Positions 45,162 to 59,028 of a stretch of DNA of 64,000 nucleotides are shown here, piece by piece (positions within the stretch are counted from its first letter, which is position 1; each line of letters begins with the position of its first letter). Location of the stretch: positions 186,001-250,000 of the forward strand of contig BCJC01000004.1 in assembly GCA_001600175.1 (NCBI GenBank), given 5' to 3'. Under the pieces are notes generated by a model, which saw nothing but the letters and a program-made list of their open reading frames with translations, was not told the origin of the DNA and did not search any database. Made by a program: the position numbers and the translations under genes. Origin of the DNA: Erythrobasidium yunnanense (Eukaryota > Basidiomycota > Cystobasidiomycetes > Erythrobasidiales > Erythrobasidiaceae).

Positions 45162-48100
45162 CTATCGATCTGACTGCCAGTTTCCTCGACCTCTTCTGCC
45201 GCGCGATGGCCAGCCTGCATCGCGACCAGGTCCAGATGATGATGCTAGCAAGCGAATTCAATTAAGTTATCCCATAAAGCCGCGAAACAAGCCTACCTCC
45301 ACGTCCACCGTATCCTCCACGAGTATTCGGGCCCTGATAGCCACCTCGCAAAGCACGAGGTGCAGACGGCGGCGGTTGTCCTTCTCTATCAGCTCTAGGA
45401 GCTGAAGGAGGCGGTCCAGGACGATATGTAGAAGCACCAAAGCCTCTACCACGACCTGACAGACTGCCACCTCGGCCACGACCTGACCAAGCGGGAGGGG
45501 GAGGCGCAACGGGATTTCGAGGACCTGTAGGTGGTAAAGTACCATTCTGGAGTGATGAAGGTGCACCTTGAGGTGAAAGGGGGCCTGTCGATCGATGAAG
45601 CTGTGCAGGCCGACCAGGCGGAGAGCCGAAAGGCCCGGTAGACGCTTTTGGGGGCGGCGAAGCAGGCGGACCGTAGCGTTGGTCTCGACTGCCGTATCTG
45701 TTGTCAAATGGTGGAGATGTATGGCGAGGTACTGGTGAACGAGCTCGATCTCGTGTACTTGGAGGCGGAGAAGGCGTCCTCGCTTCCCATGATGAGCGAG
45801 TTAATGTAGGACCATTCATACGTTTCTCTTGTGAATGCTCATCTTGTATGCTGTGAGAGCTCTTGAGCTCGCCCGGCTCGGATACAGGATCGGTGACCAG
45901 TTCTCCCTCTTCCTCTGAATCTTCGCCTTTAAGCGGACTTTTGCTCTGCGATGGAGCTTTCTTGCTGAGCTCGGCATCTGTTGGCTCTGCGGAAAGAGTA
46001 CAAGACGTAGTAGTCAGTATGATGAACAGTTTTGAAAGATACGGCAACCTACCTGGCTTTGGCTCGGGCACCACCGGCTTCACATCTGCTTCGATGACCT
46101 CCTTTTTCTTGAACGACGGTAAAGACGGTGGTATGACAGGTCTATCGGGCTGCTCGTCTGCTTTGGGTACCATAGAGGCAGGCTCCTCCGTTACGACTTC
46201 AGGTTTCTCTAGGATAGTTTCGGGGACGGCAGGTTTAGGTGTCGAAGGTTCTGGATCAAGGGACCTGGTAGAAGTGATTGGCGAAAGAGCAGAAGATGTC
46301 CCGCTAGCCGATAGTCTTTCGCGGTAGGCTTTGAAAGACAATCTCGCTCGAGGTGCAGGAGGTGGTGAAGGAGCTTTAGGCGTCGCGACAATTGTTGGCT
46401 GAACCTCTTCCCTTGCTTGATCGCTTTCCTTGACTGACACTTCCGGAGACTCCTTGTTACGAGCCGGAGCATCAATATCCATCTTGTCAGGTGAAAGAGC
46501 TGGAGAAACGATAGGTGTTGAGGCTTCGGACACTTTCGCAGCGGTAGTCAAAGGCGGTATGGCTTCTGGCTGCTCTTCCGGGATCGGGACAGCGAGAGGT
46601 GTCTTTAAAGCAGCTGCAGCGGGTTGTGCGGTAGACGCCCTTTGCTTGTAGTCACGGAAGCTGAGCTTACGGACTTGTGATAGTGCTGGCTTCTCTGCTG
46701 GAGGAGCCTGAACAGCAGGGGTAGGTGTATCCGTTGGAGAGAGTGGTGTCCCTTGGGAAGCTCCAGCGTTTGGGGCTTGAGTAGCATTAGCTCTTTCACT
46801 TTCAGTTGTGACGGCTGATGGCTTGGGAGCGTCTAAGGGTGCTGAAGAGGGAGCAGCAGGTTCGACCTGAGGATCGGCTAGCTGGGGAGCGGACTGAGGT
46901 GGGGGACTAGGTATCTTCATGTCGAACAGAGAATCGAGAGACGGTCCAGTGGAGGAAGTAGGCCCCGCAGAAGCAGCTGGCGTGTCTTCAGGTTCTACTT
47001 GCTCTTTCTGCTCTTTTCTGGCTTTGAGAGCCTTCTTGACGATCTTCGGCAGCTGCACTTCGCCGGATGTCATGCTTACACCAGGCTCCCCACTCTGCAG
47101 ACCACTTTGTTTCGACTTCTTCCTTCTCTTGTCCGTAATAGGCACCTCCTCTTCTGCCTCTGCTGCCTGCTTGATTTTGCCTTTCCCAAGCTTCTTACCA
47201 GGCTTTGCTTTCTTTCCAGCAGGCTGTTCTTCAGGCATACTTCTAGTACTCTTGCCTTGATCAGAGCTCTTCCTTCTCTTAGGCGGACGGACAACTTCGT
47301 CCTCCACTGCATCTATACGCATAGCAGCGTCTTCCCCGTCCGACGGCAGTGGTTCCGTAAGGTCTGAATCCGAGGCTCTACCTTCATTCTCGTCGTCGTC
47401 TTCCGCTTTTGCTACATCTGCATTCGTACGCTTATGAGCAATCTGAGGATCGTGGTTGTGTAATAGGGACTGTAAGATGGGTGGAATATTGCTATTCGTG
47501 AAATCGAACTCGTTGCGTTGGCGAGAGCGGGAGTTGTTGCTTGTGGGTGTGGGGATGAGCATGTCGACTTCTTCTGGCACATCGGACATCGCTGAAGAAG
47601 GTGGTAGAGTCATCGTTGGATGGTCTCGTTTGAGTGAGTGATATGAAGGGTCTATGAGATCGCTATATATCAGCACTAAGTCTTGTAGATCCCTGTCGGA
47701 CTACTTACCTGGATCAACCTGCATTTCGTGGTCTTCGTCCTCTGCCATTGTACCATTGCCGCTGACATCTTGGTCGTCTTCGTTATCCTCTTCATCCTCC
47801 TGCATCCCAGCTTCCTCTTCCTGTTCATCATCGTCACCCCTTTCTTCGTGTCTGCTAGCTTCTTCCTCCCTCTTATTAAATCTCTGAAACGCATTCCATC
47901 CCCTCACCAGCCCGACAAGTGCGCCCAAGTCCGCTCTTCTCTTCCTCCCCATTTTTTTACTACCTCTCGTGGTCCCATTATATGCTCCGCCCTGTTTCTC
48001 CTCCGTAGCGAGCGCCGTTGAGCATGCGATTTTCAGTCCTTTCAGATCAAAGTCCACCATACCATGATTATTCTCCAGTGTAGAAGAAGAGAGGAGGAGG

Positions 48101-51100
48101 TTGTAGTTGTTGCGCGTCTTAGGATTCACTTCGCTAAACGAAGCGAGCTTCCATAACCATGCTATCGCACAGTCGCGCCGCTTCTCACATGCACATATAG
48201 TAGTTCCTAGCAGTGTTAGGCAAACCATGTTTGCCAACTTCGACAAGCGATAGAGATGTGTCGTAGCGGAATTTATCGCTTGTCTTTGTGTCTGGGAAAG
48301 AGTAGAGTAGGAAGATGTTGACGAACTTAAATAGTTAGTCTGTTTTGAGCGCCCAGGACCGCCGTCGTGCGCATCTGGATCGTTATCATTATCGTCCGAC
48401 GTGTCCGTTCCATTCCCATTCCCCAGACCTGCACCGCTCGACGACCTGTTTAGATGTGTAGGAATATCAGGTGGGAACACCAATGCCGGCTCAAAGAGGA
48501 GTGTATGCAGCGAATGCACTACATGGTCATCTGACCAATCGAAAGGAAGGACTAGTTCTTCTCTCTTGGAGATGTCTTGCAAAGAATATAAGCCGAAAGC
48601 CAGCTCATACTCGTCGGAAGCACCTTCGGTGATACTGCCTCCTTGAAGCATCGCGTTGATGGCTTTCCGACTGGCTGTGGCATTACCAAGGTTTTTCTTG
48701 CTTCCATCTCTGTTACTGAGATTGTTCTTCCTGCTTGTAGAAGTAGATGATTCGCCTCCTTCTCTGTTCCTCCTTACAATAAGGGGTCTCACAAACACGT
48801 TCGGATGGCATCCCTGTCTCACGAATCTGCTCTCGTCGCCCCATTTCCTCTGATCAAGGACTATATCCCAGGGTGTTCCAATACCTCTCGTATGGTTCTT
48901 CATTACGCCCAGCTCGTTCCACTGATTGATAGGGTCTGCTCTATATTCTTTTCCATCGAATACCTGGCCGTTCATTATTGCTACCAGCGAGCCGGAGTGA
49001 TATGAGCATGTAGTGAATACGCCGTGGATGGTAGGGCGCGGATAGGGGTTCATCAAAGAGGGTACAATGGAAGTAGGCCCGCTGAAGGGTGTACATGCAG
49101 GAGGAGCGAGGGATAAAGAAGAAGTAGCGAGAGGCTTTACGCTTAAGCGAGGTAGATCCGCTTGGATGGAGGAGAGAGGTGTGGAAGAAGTCAAGAAGAC
49201 GGGCGTGATGGGACACGAGAGGGAAGAAGCTACACCGATGGAAGAATAGAGGGGTGTGGAAGACCCGGAAGAAGGGACGGGAGACCCATTGCGCGTAGAA
49301 GAAGAGAGTGAGAGATGAGAGCCTAGAAAGGAGGAAGTACTGCTTAGGAAAGCAGGTCGAGGTGGTTTGGCTGATGAAGGTAGAGAAGGCACCGCAAAGG
49401 CTGTAGAATCCGCTGACGAGGCGTTATTCACCTTCCCTGTGTCGCCCTCTGTATTACGATGATCGGCACCTCCTCCTGTCCCTGAAGAGACGAGATTCTC
49501 CCTCTCCTCCTCAACGGCTCTCCTCACCAATTCCTGCACTTTCATCTGGAGTTCCTTACTTGAGTATCTCAATTTCGATACGGGCGTATATTCGAACTGC
49601 CAAGGCTCGTATCGCTCATCGATGTCCGTATCGTCTTCGTCCTCTTCATCGCCGTCCAGACCATGACGATTATGTTCGTCTTCCGAAGAGACGTCATGGT
49701 GGATATTATCTTTGTCTTTGGTTGAGAAAGAGATATTGGAAGCTGCTACTTGAGAAAGAGGATTCAGGGCTGTATCATGATTAAGGGTTGACGTCGAAGA
49801 ATGCTGAAGAAGATGCGTGGCCGAAGTAGGTGTAGCTTGATTCCCTCCTTGCCCTGAAGCGCCTATAGAGCTCATCAACCTGCTCCTAGAGGGTCTGACC
49901 GGCTCTTTCGTCTGTCCTCCTGTGCCCGTATGAGTACTCGATGTCGAAGTAACGGACGCAGATAAGCCCGCTACTGCCACTGATTGCGCTACATTACCCG
50001 CCGGTATCGCTGATAGGGATTCATCTTCTTTTGCAAGCGTAGGTAGAAGGGAGGAAGATTGAGCTGTACTTCCTGGAACTGCTCCGCTTCTTCTCTTCCT
50101 CGGATTAGTAGAAGGCTGAGTAGGCGTCTGGGTCCCTCTTTCTTTGTCTTTGCCCAATCTAGGCGTTCCATCTGTGAGTGCAATAGCTGTGCTCTCTTCA
50201 GTCTGCTGCTTGATAATCGCCGCTGCGTTATTTGCTGATCTTCGCTTCTTTACAGTAGATGGCGCGGGCGGCGGTTGTAGTTCTGCTCCTCCGATGTCCA
50301 CTTTCGAGTCTTGTCGATGCGCATGAGCACGGGGATGAGCATGGGGATGTATCTGAGCTGAGGGCTGTAATACATTCTGCGCACTACCGGTGTTGGTTGG
50401 AAGTAGAGGAATAGCTGGAGAATGTGATTTGGAGCGTCTATTTGAGGACGGTAGGTCTGGTAGATCCGCTGATGCTCCATGAGGGAGTTGTAGTCTCTTA
50501 CTCTGCTGGTATGCCAATCCTCTCGCTTGTGCCAATAATTCCAATTCCTCCTCCTGCAATGCCTGTTCAGCTGCATATGCCCCCTCTGCACTCAGAACAG
50601 GAGGATACCCAGCTCCTTCGCCAAACACAGCATCTGAGCTACTTAAAGGTAATCCCAGCTCTATACGCTGTCGTCGCAAGTTGGCTTCTGCTTCTTTGCG
50701 TAACACCTGGAGCTGCGTCGCTCGATCCCTGTCGGCCTTGGATATTCCGACTGTCCCGGCTTGGAGAGGAAGAGAGGAGGTTTGGGATTGTAGAGAGCTG
50801 GAGGCACGACTTGCTCGTTTGCGTGGTGAGGCAGTATCTAGGTGTCGGAATGTCTCAGCCTAGTCTCATTACACAGTGTCGGAGTGTGGTTCTAGCTTAC
50901 TCGCAGCAGTCGCAGAGGCTGACACATCGATGATGCAGCGGTCAGTAAACTGTCTAGACCTCATGAAACGGAATGCTGCCCACCTGCGCATAAGGGACAT
51001 ATATACGACTCTGGCACTGCGTCCGGCGTGACATTCACACATAGACCATGCTGCCATGCGAAACACTTCTCGCACTGGATACTGAATCCATCATCGTCGT

Positions 51101-51449
51101 CGAATATGCATATACATCTGATCACTCCAGAGTCTTCAGCGAGGACGGTGGGGGGCAGTTGCAAGCCGGCGTCTTCTTGGACATTGTTGGAAGTGTTGTC
51201 TGATGATGATGTTGATAGGATGCTTGCGAGGGATGGTGGGAGTGTACTAGTACTGCTAGGGTTATTGCTGCTGTTACTGCTCGCTTTCCTCTTTACTCCT
51301 GCCACTTTGGGGTTGCTCTTAGCTGTAGTAGCTGTCGTAGTACTACTACTGTCGATGTTGATGACTGTAGTGACTGTGTCATTCCCTTCTCCTTCTGCTG
51401 GCCCTTCCCCATCCAGTGCTGCCATCAACAGGTCGAGGTTGTTGGGCAT
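45162..51449 (-). CDS. SET3: Set3-type PHD + SET protein with very long RG-rich C-terminus
   Basis: Subunit of the Set3/Hos2 histone-deacetylase complex (MLL5/UpSET relatives), acting on transcribed chromatin. ATG at 51449 (MPNNLDLLMAALDGEGPAEG). PHD finger: VIRCICIFDDDDGFSIQCEK, CFAWQHGLCV, ESYICPLC (C4HC3). Two introns around 50.98-50.86 kb bracket a tiny exon and lead to NTASPRKRASRASSS. SET domain near 49.1-48.5 kb: VFTTCSYHSGSLVAIMNGQV, WGDESRFVRQGCHPNVFVRP, YELAFGLYSLQDISKREELV. At 47.7 kb an intron (GTAAGT...CTCATAG) joins QVDP to DPSYHSLKRDHP, so the 804-residue frame at 47676-45262 belongs to the same gene. The tail is Pro/Ser-rich, then RGRGRG/GGYGGRG-rich. A final intron gives GPGRDAGWPSRGRRGRGNWQ and stop at 45162-45164. 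About 1,990 aa, against ~750 in budding yeast. Set3 SET domains usually lack methyltransferase activity. Confidence 0.87.
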
Positions 51450-51976
51450 GGCAGGAGACTGGATTGTAGTGTGATGGTAGTGTTATGTAATCTAGTCTAG
51501 TCTGTTGAAAGTGTTGAATCCATCTTGGAAGTGTCAATTGATGGTTGATGGAGTGAGTCTGACCCTTCCCCTTGTCCAAGTCAGCAGCAGTCTTCTCTCT
51601 CTTCACTCAAGAAGTCCATCTTCAACGGGCAGATCAGTCAGCAGTCTTACACCGAGTATAGGACTGGACTACTGCATCAACAACACGGCCACTACAAGCT
51701 GCGACTGGCACAGTCAAGGCAGAGGAAGAGCCTGCAGAAGAAAGTTCAGGCAGCAGGCAGTCTGCGCTGGAATCGAGCAAGCGGACACAGAGGCGCCATA
51801 CCATAGGAGAATAAAGGACATACACACACATACACCAGTAGTCCCAGCCCACCATGGCGGCCCCTCAGAAGACGGGAAAGCGAGACTTGTCCGGGTGGGC
51901 AGACATATTCTACACACGGGAATAGAGATCGCAAGCTGATGTATCCAATGTGATTATCAGGTACCAGTACTCGGCA
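51450..51976. promoter_or_regulatory. Divergent promoter, SET3 / BRR2
   Basis: 527 bp between the two start codons; must hold both promoters. No TATA box or other site stands out. Short frames in the region overlap on both strands without coding character. Confidence 0.5.
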
Positions 51977-54900
51977 ATGTCGTCGCTCGTCCTGTCGTCT
52001 GACCGCAGAGGGAGAGGAGGGCAGGATGAGCCAAACGGCGACCCCGAGTCTTTGGTAGGCAGAATAGACTACAAGACGATGGGGACACGCGCATTCAGAG
52101 AGACTGTAGACACTGGAAAAGCCAAAAAGAAGGCGTCCGCATCTGGCGAAAAACGAACCAGAGAAGACGGTTCTGCACCTTCAAGCAAAAAACCTAGAAC
52201 CGACACAAACCTTGCTGCAAGGGATATACTGGCGGCTGCTGATGTACTCGAAGGAATGGAGTACATTCCACGGACGAGCGAGACGAGACAGGTCTATGAA
52301 CTCATCCTCTCTGCAGTCCATGAAGCACTAGGTGGCGAATCACCTCAGGACGTCCTGAGAGACGCTACGGATTTCGTGATCGTTACATTGAAAGACGACT
52401 CTCTGAAGGACTTTGATAGGAAGAAGGAGATCTCATCTGCCATTCCTGGATTATCCACCGAACAATTCACGACGTTCGTCAATCTGGGCAAGAAAATCAC
52501 AGATTTCGGAAGTGACGATGCGGACAATACGAACAAGGATCCGGATGATGTGGATGCTTCTTCAAGAGCGGCGAATGGAAACGCAGCGGCAATGGACGAC
52601 GATGTGGGTGTAGCTGTCGTCTTTGAGGAAGAAGATGAGGAAGACCAGGATAGGATCGGGGATGAGGATGATGAGAATGCAGCGTTTGAAGTCAGGGATG
52701 ATTCAGATGAAGATGACGATATCGACAGAGCGCAGGTCGATACTACATCAGCGGACGCTGCTCCAAAAGCAGCAGGCGGCGCAAACGACGAAGATGAAGA
52801 GCGGGAGATCGTCATTGGCGATTCTACTGCCTCCTCTTCTTCTTCTAATAGAAAATCAAACAAAGACAGCGATGTAGTCTTGGCGAGAGATATCGATGGA
52901 TTCTGGCTCCAGCGCCTGATATCAACAGCCTATCCCGACCCACACGAGACGGCCACCAAGACGATCGAAGCGATGACTATCCTCTCATCCGAGTCCAACA
53001 CTCGAGACGTCGAGAATTCTCTCATGGATCTCTTCGACTATGATAATGAAAAATTCGGGATCGTGAGGATATTGCTCAAGAACAGGGAGAAGATCGTCTG
53101 GTGTACGAAATTGGCGCGCTCAGATAGTGATGCGCGAGTGGATGTCGAAGTAGCGATGCGAGAGAAGGGCGTAGGCTGGATATTGAAGGAACTAGCTTCG
53201 TCAGCTACTCTCGATCCTTCCGCTTCTTCTGCCCAAGCGCAGGACATGCAAGTCGATGCTGCTGCTCCTTCTATCCCTAAGACGAACATAACAGCAGGCT
53301 CGTTAGTTCAGCCTAAAGGGACCGTCGATCTCGAGTCTATGGCATTCACCCAAGGCGGCCGCCTAATGACGAACAAGAAATGCAAGTTACCAGAGGGGTC
53401 ATTCAAGCGGAGCAAGAAAGGCTACGAAGAGATCCACGTCCCTCCCCCGCAGAAAAAAGTGATGAAGCCGGGTGAATTGGTCGATATTGGAGATTTGCCA
53501 ACTTGGGCACAGGCGGCATTCAAAGGCGCGAAACAGTTGAATCCAGTACAGAGTAAACTATACCCCGTTGCCTTCGGAGATGATGATCCTATCTTGCTCT
53601 GTGCGCCGACTGGTGCGGGAAAGGTGAGTTATCTCTCTTGGAAGCGAGTGAGGCAGGGAGAGATGCTGATGGTTTGGTGTTCCGCAGACCAACGTCGCCA
53701 TGTTGACGATTCTCAATGAGATGAGCAAGCATCGGGATGAAGCTACCGGCGCCTTCGATTTCGACAATTTCAAGATCATCTACATTGCGCCTATGAAAGC
53801 TTTGGTTCAAGAGATGGTTGGCTCTTTCTCAGCTCGCTTAGAGCCGTACGGCATCAAGGTGAATGAATTGACTGGTGATCGAAGCTTGACGAAGCAGCAG
53901 ATCCAAGAGACTCAAATCATCGTTACAACACCTGAGAAATGGGATGTCATCACGCGCAAATCGACAGATACTTCCTATACGAACCTAGTTAGGTTGATTA
54001 TTATCGATGAGATCCATCTCCTGCATGATGATAGAGGACCTGTCCTCGAAGCTATTGTCTCGAGAACTATTCGGAGAATGGAACAGACGCAGGACTATGT
54101 CCGTCTAGTAGGACTCTCAGCTACTCTTCCAAACTACGAAGACGTTGCGCGCTTCTTGCGCGTTAACCCGAAGAAGGGCTTATTCCATTTCGATTCAAGC
54201 TACCGACCTTGTCCTCTCAAGCAAGAGTTCATCGGAATAACAGAGAAGAAGGCCCTCAAGAGAGTCCAAGTCATGAATGAAGTATGCTACGAAAAAGTAC
54301 TCGAACAAGTATCTAAAGGAGAACAAGTGCTCGTATTCGTACACTCGAGAAAAGAGACTGCCAAAACTGCGAAATTTATTAAGGATCAAGCGCTGGAGAA
54401 CGAGACGATAACGACTTTCGTCAAACCTGATGGAGGAGTAAGGGAGATTCTACAAGAAGAAGCGTCCACAGCTACGGATGGTAACCTGAAAGAGTTGCTG
54501 CCTTTCGGTTTCGCGATCCATCATGCTGGAATGAATCGCGATGACAGAAGTAATGTCGAAGCTATGTTTGCAGAAGGGCACATACAAGTGCTATGCTGCA
54601 CGGCTACGCTCGCTTGGGGTGTCAATCTACCAGCACATTGTGCAATCATCAAGGGCACACAGATCTATAACCCCGAAAAGGGCAGATGGGCAGAACTGTC
54701 TCCTCAAGATGTCTTGCAAATGCTAGGACGAGCAGGTCGACCTCAGTACGATACTTTCGGAGAAGGAATCATCATTACAAACCATTCAGAACTGCAGTAC
54801 TACCTCTCGATGATGAATCAGCAACTACCTATCGAATCGCAGTTCGTAAGCAAATTGGCGGATAATCTGAATGCGGAGACTGTTCTCGGTACGATTAGGA

Positions 54901-57900
54901 ACAGAGACGAGGCTGTTACGTGGTTGGGATACACATATTGGTTCTGCAGAGCTCTCAGTTCGCCAAGCTTGTATGGCGTCCCTGCAGACTATATGGACGA
55001 TGATAAGTATCTCCTCCAGAAGAGAGCGTGAGTCTGATTTCTCTCTCTTCGCTCTAGTAGCATCAGCTGATCGTTTGCCTGCAGCGACATCATCCATACA
55101 GCCGCTACTATCCTTGAGAAGTGCAATATGGTCAAGTACGATCGCCGAACTGGTCAATTACACTCCACCGAGCTTGGACGTATCGCCTCTCACTACTACG
55201 TGACTCCCTCTTCTATGGCTACATACAACCAGCATCTCCGCCCTTCCATCGGCTTCATCGAGCTGTTCAGAGTGTTCGCTCTGTCTGACGAATTCAAGTA
55301 TATTCCTGTACGAGAGGAAGACAAGATTGAGTTGAACAAGCTGCTGGAGAGAGTACCCATTCCTATCAAGGAGGGAGTGGACGATCCGGCTGCCAAGATC
55401 AATGTCTTGCTGCAAGCTTATATTTCTGGCTTGAAGCTGGAAGGTTTCGCTCTCATGACTGATATGGTAAGCGTTCTTCTCCCTTGTTATGCTTCCCAGA
55501 GCTTTATTGACGATCTGATGGATTGCAGGTCTATGTAACGCAATCAGCCGGCCGTATTCTTCGAGCCATCTTCGAGATTTGCATGAAGCGAGGCTGGGCA
55601 GGCCTTATGTACAAAGCTCTAGACATGTGCAAGATGGTCGAGAAGCGAATGTGGCCGTCCATGACTCCCCTCCGACAATTCCCTGGTATTCCAGCAGACA
55701 TCGTCAGAAGAGCGGAGCGAAAGGAGTTTCCTTGGTACAGGTACTTCGATCTGGACCCGGCAGAATTGGGAGAACTTATCGGCCTGCCCAAAGCGGGACG
55801 ACTGGTGCATAGACTGGTGCATCAATTCCCGAAGATGGAGATTCAAGCACATGCTCAGCCTATCACGAGGTCGATGCTCAAAGTCGAGCTTACTCTCACT
55901 CCTGATTTCAAGTGGGATGAGAAGGTACACGGCAGTACCGAGACTTTCTGGGTCGTCGTCGAGGATGTAGATGGAGAGATGATCCTCTTCCACGAGCAGT
56001 TCCTTCTTCGAGAGCGATTTGCTGTCAACCAAGACGAGCACTACGTCACTTTCACCGTACCGATGCTGGACCCTCTTCCTCCCAACTACTTCATCACCGT
56101 CGTCTCCGACCGCTGGCTGGCCAGCGAGACCAGACTTCCTCTCATTCTCCGCAACCTCATCCTACCCGAGAAGTTCCCACCTCCCACCACACTCTTAGAC
56201 CTCCAGCCTCTTCCCATCTCAGCGCTTCATAACTCCGCATACGAGTCCATATACGCTTCGAGCGTAGAGAACTTCAACAAGATCCAGACACAGGTTTTCC
56301 AGGCTCTGTACACGACAAACGACAATGTCTTTGTTGGCGCTCCTACAGGCAGCGGAAAGACCATCTGCGCAGAGTTCGCTCTGCTCCGTCTGTGGGCGCA
56401 AGAAGAGCCTGGACGAGCTGTATGCATCGAGCCATACCAAGAAGTCGTTGACCTCCGGCTGGCGGAATGGTCAGCCAAGTTCGGTCAGCTGCAAGGTGGA
56501 AAGACGATTATGTCCCTTACAGGCGAGACGAGTGAAGATCTCAGACGGCTTAAAGCAAGCGATCTTGTCATCTGCACACCGACGCAGTGGGATCTCCTGT
56601 CGAGAAGATGGAAGAACAGACCGGATGTCAAGAACATCAGCCTGTTCATCGCAGATGAGATCCAACTGCTAGGAAGCGATATCGGCCCTACGTACGAAGT
56701 CATCCTTTCTAGAACACGATACGTAGCGGAACAATCTGTAACTAGCACTCGTATAGTCTGCTGCAGCGTGTCTCTTGCCAATGCAAGAGATTTGGGCGAG
56801 TGGATGGGAGCTACTTCTCAGACTATCTTCAACTTCTCTCCTGGAGCACGTCCTCTACCTATGGAAGTACATCTCCAGAGCTTCAACGTACCTCATTTCC
56901 CTTCTCTGATGATCCAGATGGCCAAACCTACCTACCTGGCCATTACCGAATACGCTGGAACACGACCCACGATTGTATTCGTACCCTCTCGCAAGCAATG
57001 CAGACTATCAGCTATGGACATCCTCAGCTACTGCCGCGGAGACCAGGACGAGACTCGTTTCCTCAACATGGAGCAACGAGATCTTGAACCGCATCTAGCT
57101 CGAATCAGCGATGAGGATCTCAAAGAAACGCTCGAATACGGTATCGGTTTCTACCATGAAGGCATGAGCAAGCAGGACAAGCTCATCGTTGAGCGTCTCT
57201 ATAAGGCCGGCGCTATTCAAGTCGTCGTGGCCAGCAAAGACACAGCTTGGAGCATCCCGCTCTCAGCATACATGGTTGTCCTGATGGGCGTACAAAACTT
57301 CGAAGGCAAAGAGCACCGCTACGTCGACTATGCATTCACCGATGTCCTGCAAATGATGGGCAAGGCGTGCAGACCTGGCGTCGACCAGAGCAGTAGATGT
57401 GTTATCATGTGCCCTCAGGTCCGCAAACCCTTCTTCGTCAAGTTCTTGAATGAAGGCCTGCCTATCGAATCTCACCTGCCAAGTCAGCTGCACGATCATT
57501 TTACGGCCGAGATCGTCACGAAGACCATCGAGAACAAGCAGGATGCGGTAGATTGGTGTACATGGCAATGGTTCTACCGCCGCCTGGCTGCCAACCCTTA
57601 CTACTACAACGTAAGTCACGCTGTTAGAACACACTAGACGCGGCTAAGCCTTTTCTCACCCTACAGATGCAAGGCAATACCCACACTCACCTGTCCGACT
57701 ATCTTTCCGATCTTGTCGAAACGACATTGAACGACCTCACGACTGCCAAGGCTATCGAAGTCATCGATGACATGGATGTCGCACCGCTTAACTTGGGTAT
57801 GATCGCAGCATACTACAACATCAATCATGAGACAGTCGCCATCTTCAACGAGTCTTTGACCGACAAAACCAAGCTGCGCGGTCTCCTCGAAATTGTGTCT

Positions 57901-58840
57901 GCTGCTACCGAGTTTGAAAGCATTCCGATCAGGCATAGGGAGGATCTTACCCTCAGGAAGATCGTAAGCTTTCATGACATACTCTCCTCGAACAGTACAC
58001 TGACTCTTCGTCTTCCAGTACGACCGATGCCCTGTCAAGCTACCTCAGCCGGACTTCAACAAGCCAGATACCAAGACTAACATTCTCCTTCAAGCCCATT
58101 TCTCTCGACTATCACTTCCGGCAGATCTTGCTTCCGATCAGGCCCTCATCGTTGGCAAGGTGCTCAACCTCCTCAGCGCATGCGTGGATGTCATGTCTTC
58201 CAACTCTTTCATCAATGCTTTGCAAGCGATGGACTTGGCACAGATGGTCGTCCAGGCAGTCTGGAACACCGATTCTCCTCTACGTCAGATTCCGCACTTC
58301 ACGAAAGAAGTGATAGATCGATGCCAGGCTGCAGATGTGAAAGACGTAGCAGACATTCCAGAGCTGGAGGATGCAGATCGCACAAAACTTCTGCAGATGA
58401 ACAACAGGCAGCTGGCCGATGTTGCTAGATTCTGCAACAACTTCCCAGATCTCGAGATCACGCACGAAGTGCAGGATGAGGGCGAGTTATCTGCTGGAAC
58501 ACCGATCAATGTTGTGGTCAACATCGAGAGGGAAATCGATGATGATGTGGATGGCAGTGTCTCCGCACCGTTCTACCCTGGTACAAAAACGGAGAACTGG
58601 TGGCTTGTTGCCTCAAAGCCAGCTACCAAGCAGCTGCTGGCTATCAGGAAGCTACCATTCAAGCGGTCGTACGATCCTACGAAGCTGTCGTTTGAGCTGC
58701 CTCAAGGCAAGCACGACATTCAGATCCTCCTGGTCAGCGACTCGTACATCTCGTGCGACAAGAGCATCGATATCAGCTTGGATGTCAGGGAAGGCGAGGA
58801 TAGTGATGAGGATGATTCGGATGAGGATATGGAAGAGTAG
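51977..58840 (+). CDS. BRR2: Brr2, U5 snRNP DExD/H helicase (Ski2-like, two cassettes)
   Basis: Spliceosomal RNA helicase that unwinds U4/U6 to activate the spliceosome. Start chosen at 51977 ([20 protein letters not shown]); the frame is open 27 bp further upstream without a better ATG. The N-terminal region has [16 protein letters not shown] and [20 protein letters not shown], then an acidic stretch. Helicase cassette 1: [16 protein letters not shown] across the first intron, [20 protein letters not shown] (near 54006), [34 protein letters not shown] Sec63 unit follows. Cassette 2: [19 protein letters not shown] (56339), [50 protein letters not shown]. Divergent motifs in cassette 2 are normal, as that cassette is inactive. 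A second Sec63 unit ends in DDSDEDMEE, stop TAG 58838-58840. Five introns of about 55-65 bp; about 2,190 aa, the usual size. Confidence 0.96.
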
Positions 58841-59028
58841 ACTGAGTTTGGCTGAGGGTCTCGAGCAAAATCGCGCATTCCACGAAGGTCTTTATTGGTG
58901 TTTGTAATGTATAAAGTCATAGCTTGTCAAGAGTAATCAAAACTGGGAGCAGTATTTCCATTTATGACCTTGTCATTGTCGCACTGACGCCCCTAGCTTT
59001 CCGTCGCAGCGTTGCGTATTTACAGAGA

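Noticed and set aside
45863-47367. Long plus-strand frames opposite SET3 (Ser/Gly-rich and Leu-rich)
   Set aside because: Shadows of the Pro/Ser/Lys-rich SET3 coding exon; codon bias of low-complexity sequence keeps the antisense open.
51136-51420. Long plus-strand Leu/Val-rich frame opposite the SET3 5' exon, looking like a membrane protein
   Set aside because: It is the antisense of Ser/Thr/Asn-rich codons upstream of the PHD finger.
52623-52877. Plus-strand frame rich in Met/Lys/Arg
   Set aside because: It is an alternate frame of the acidic, repeat-coded region of BRR2.
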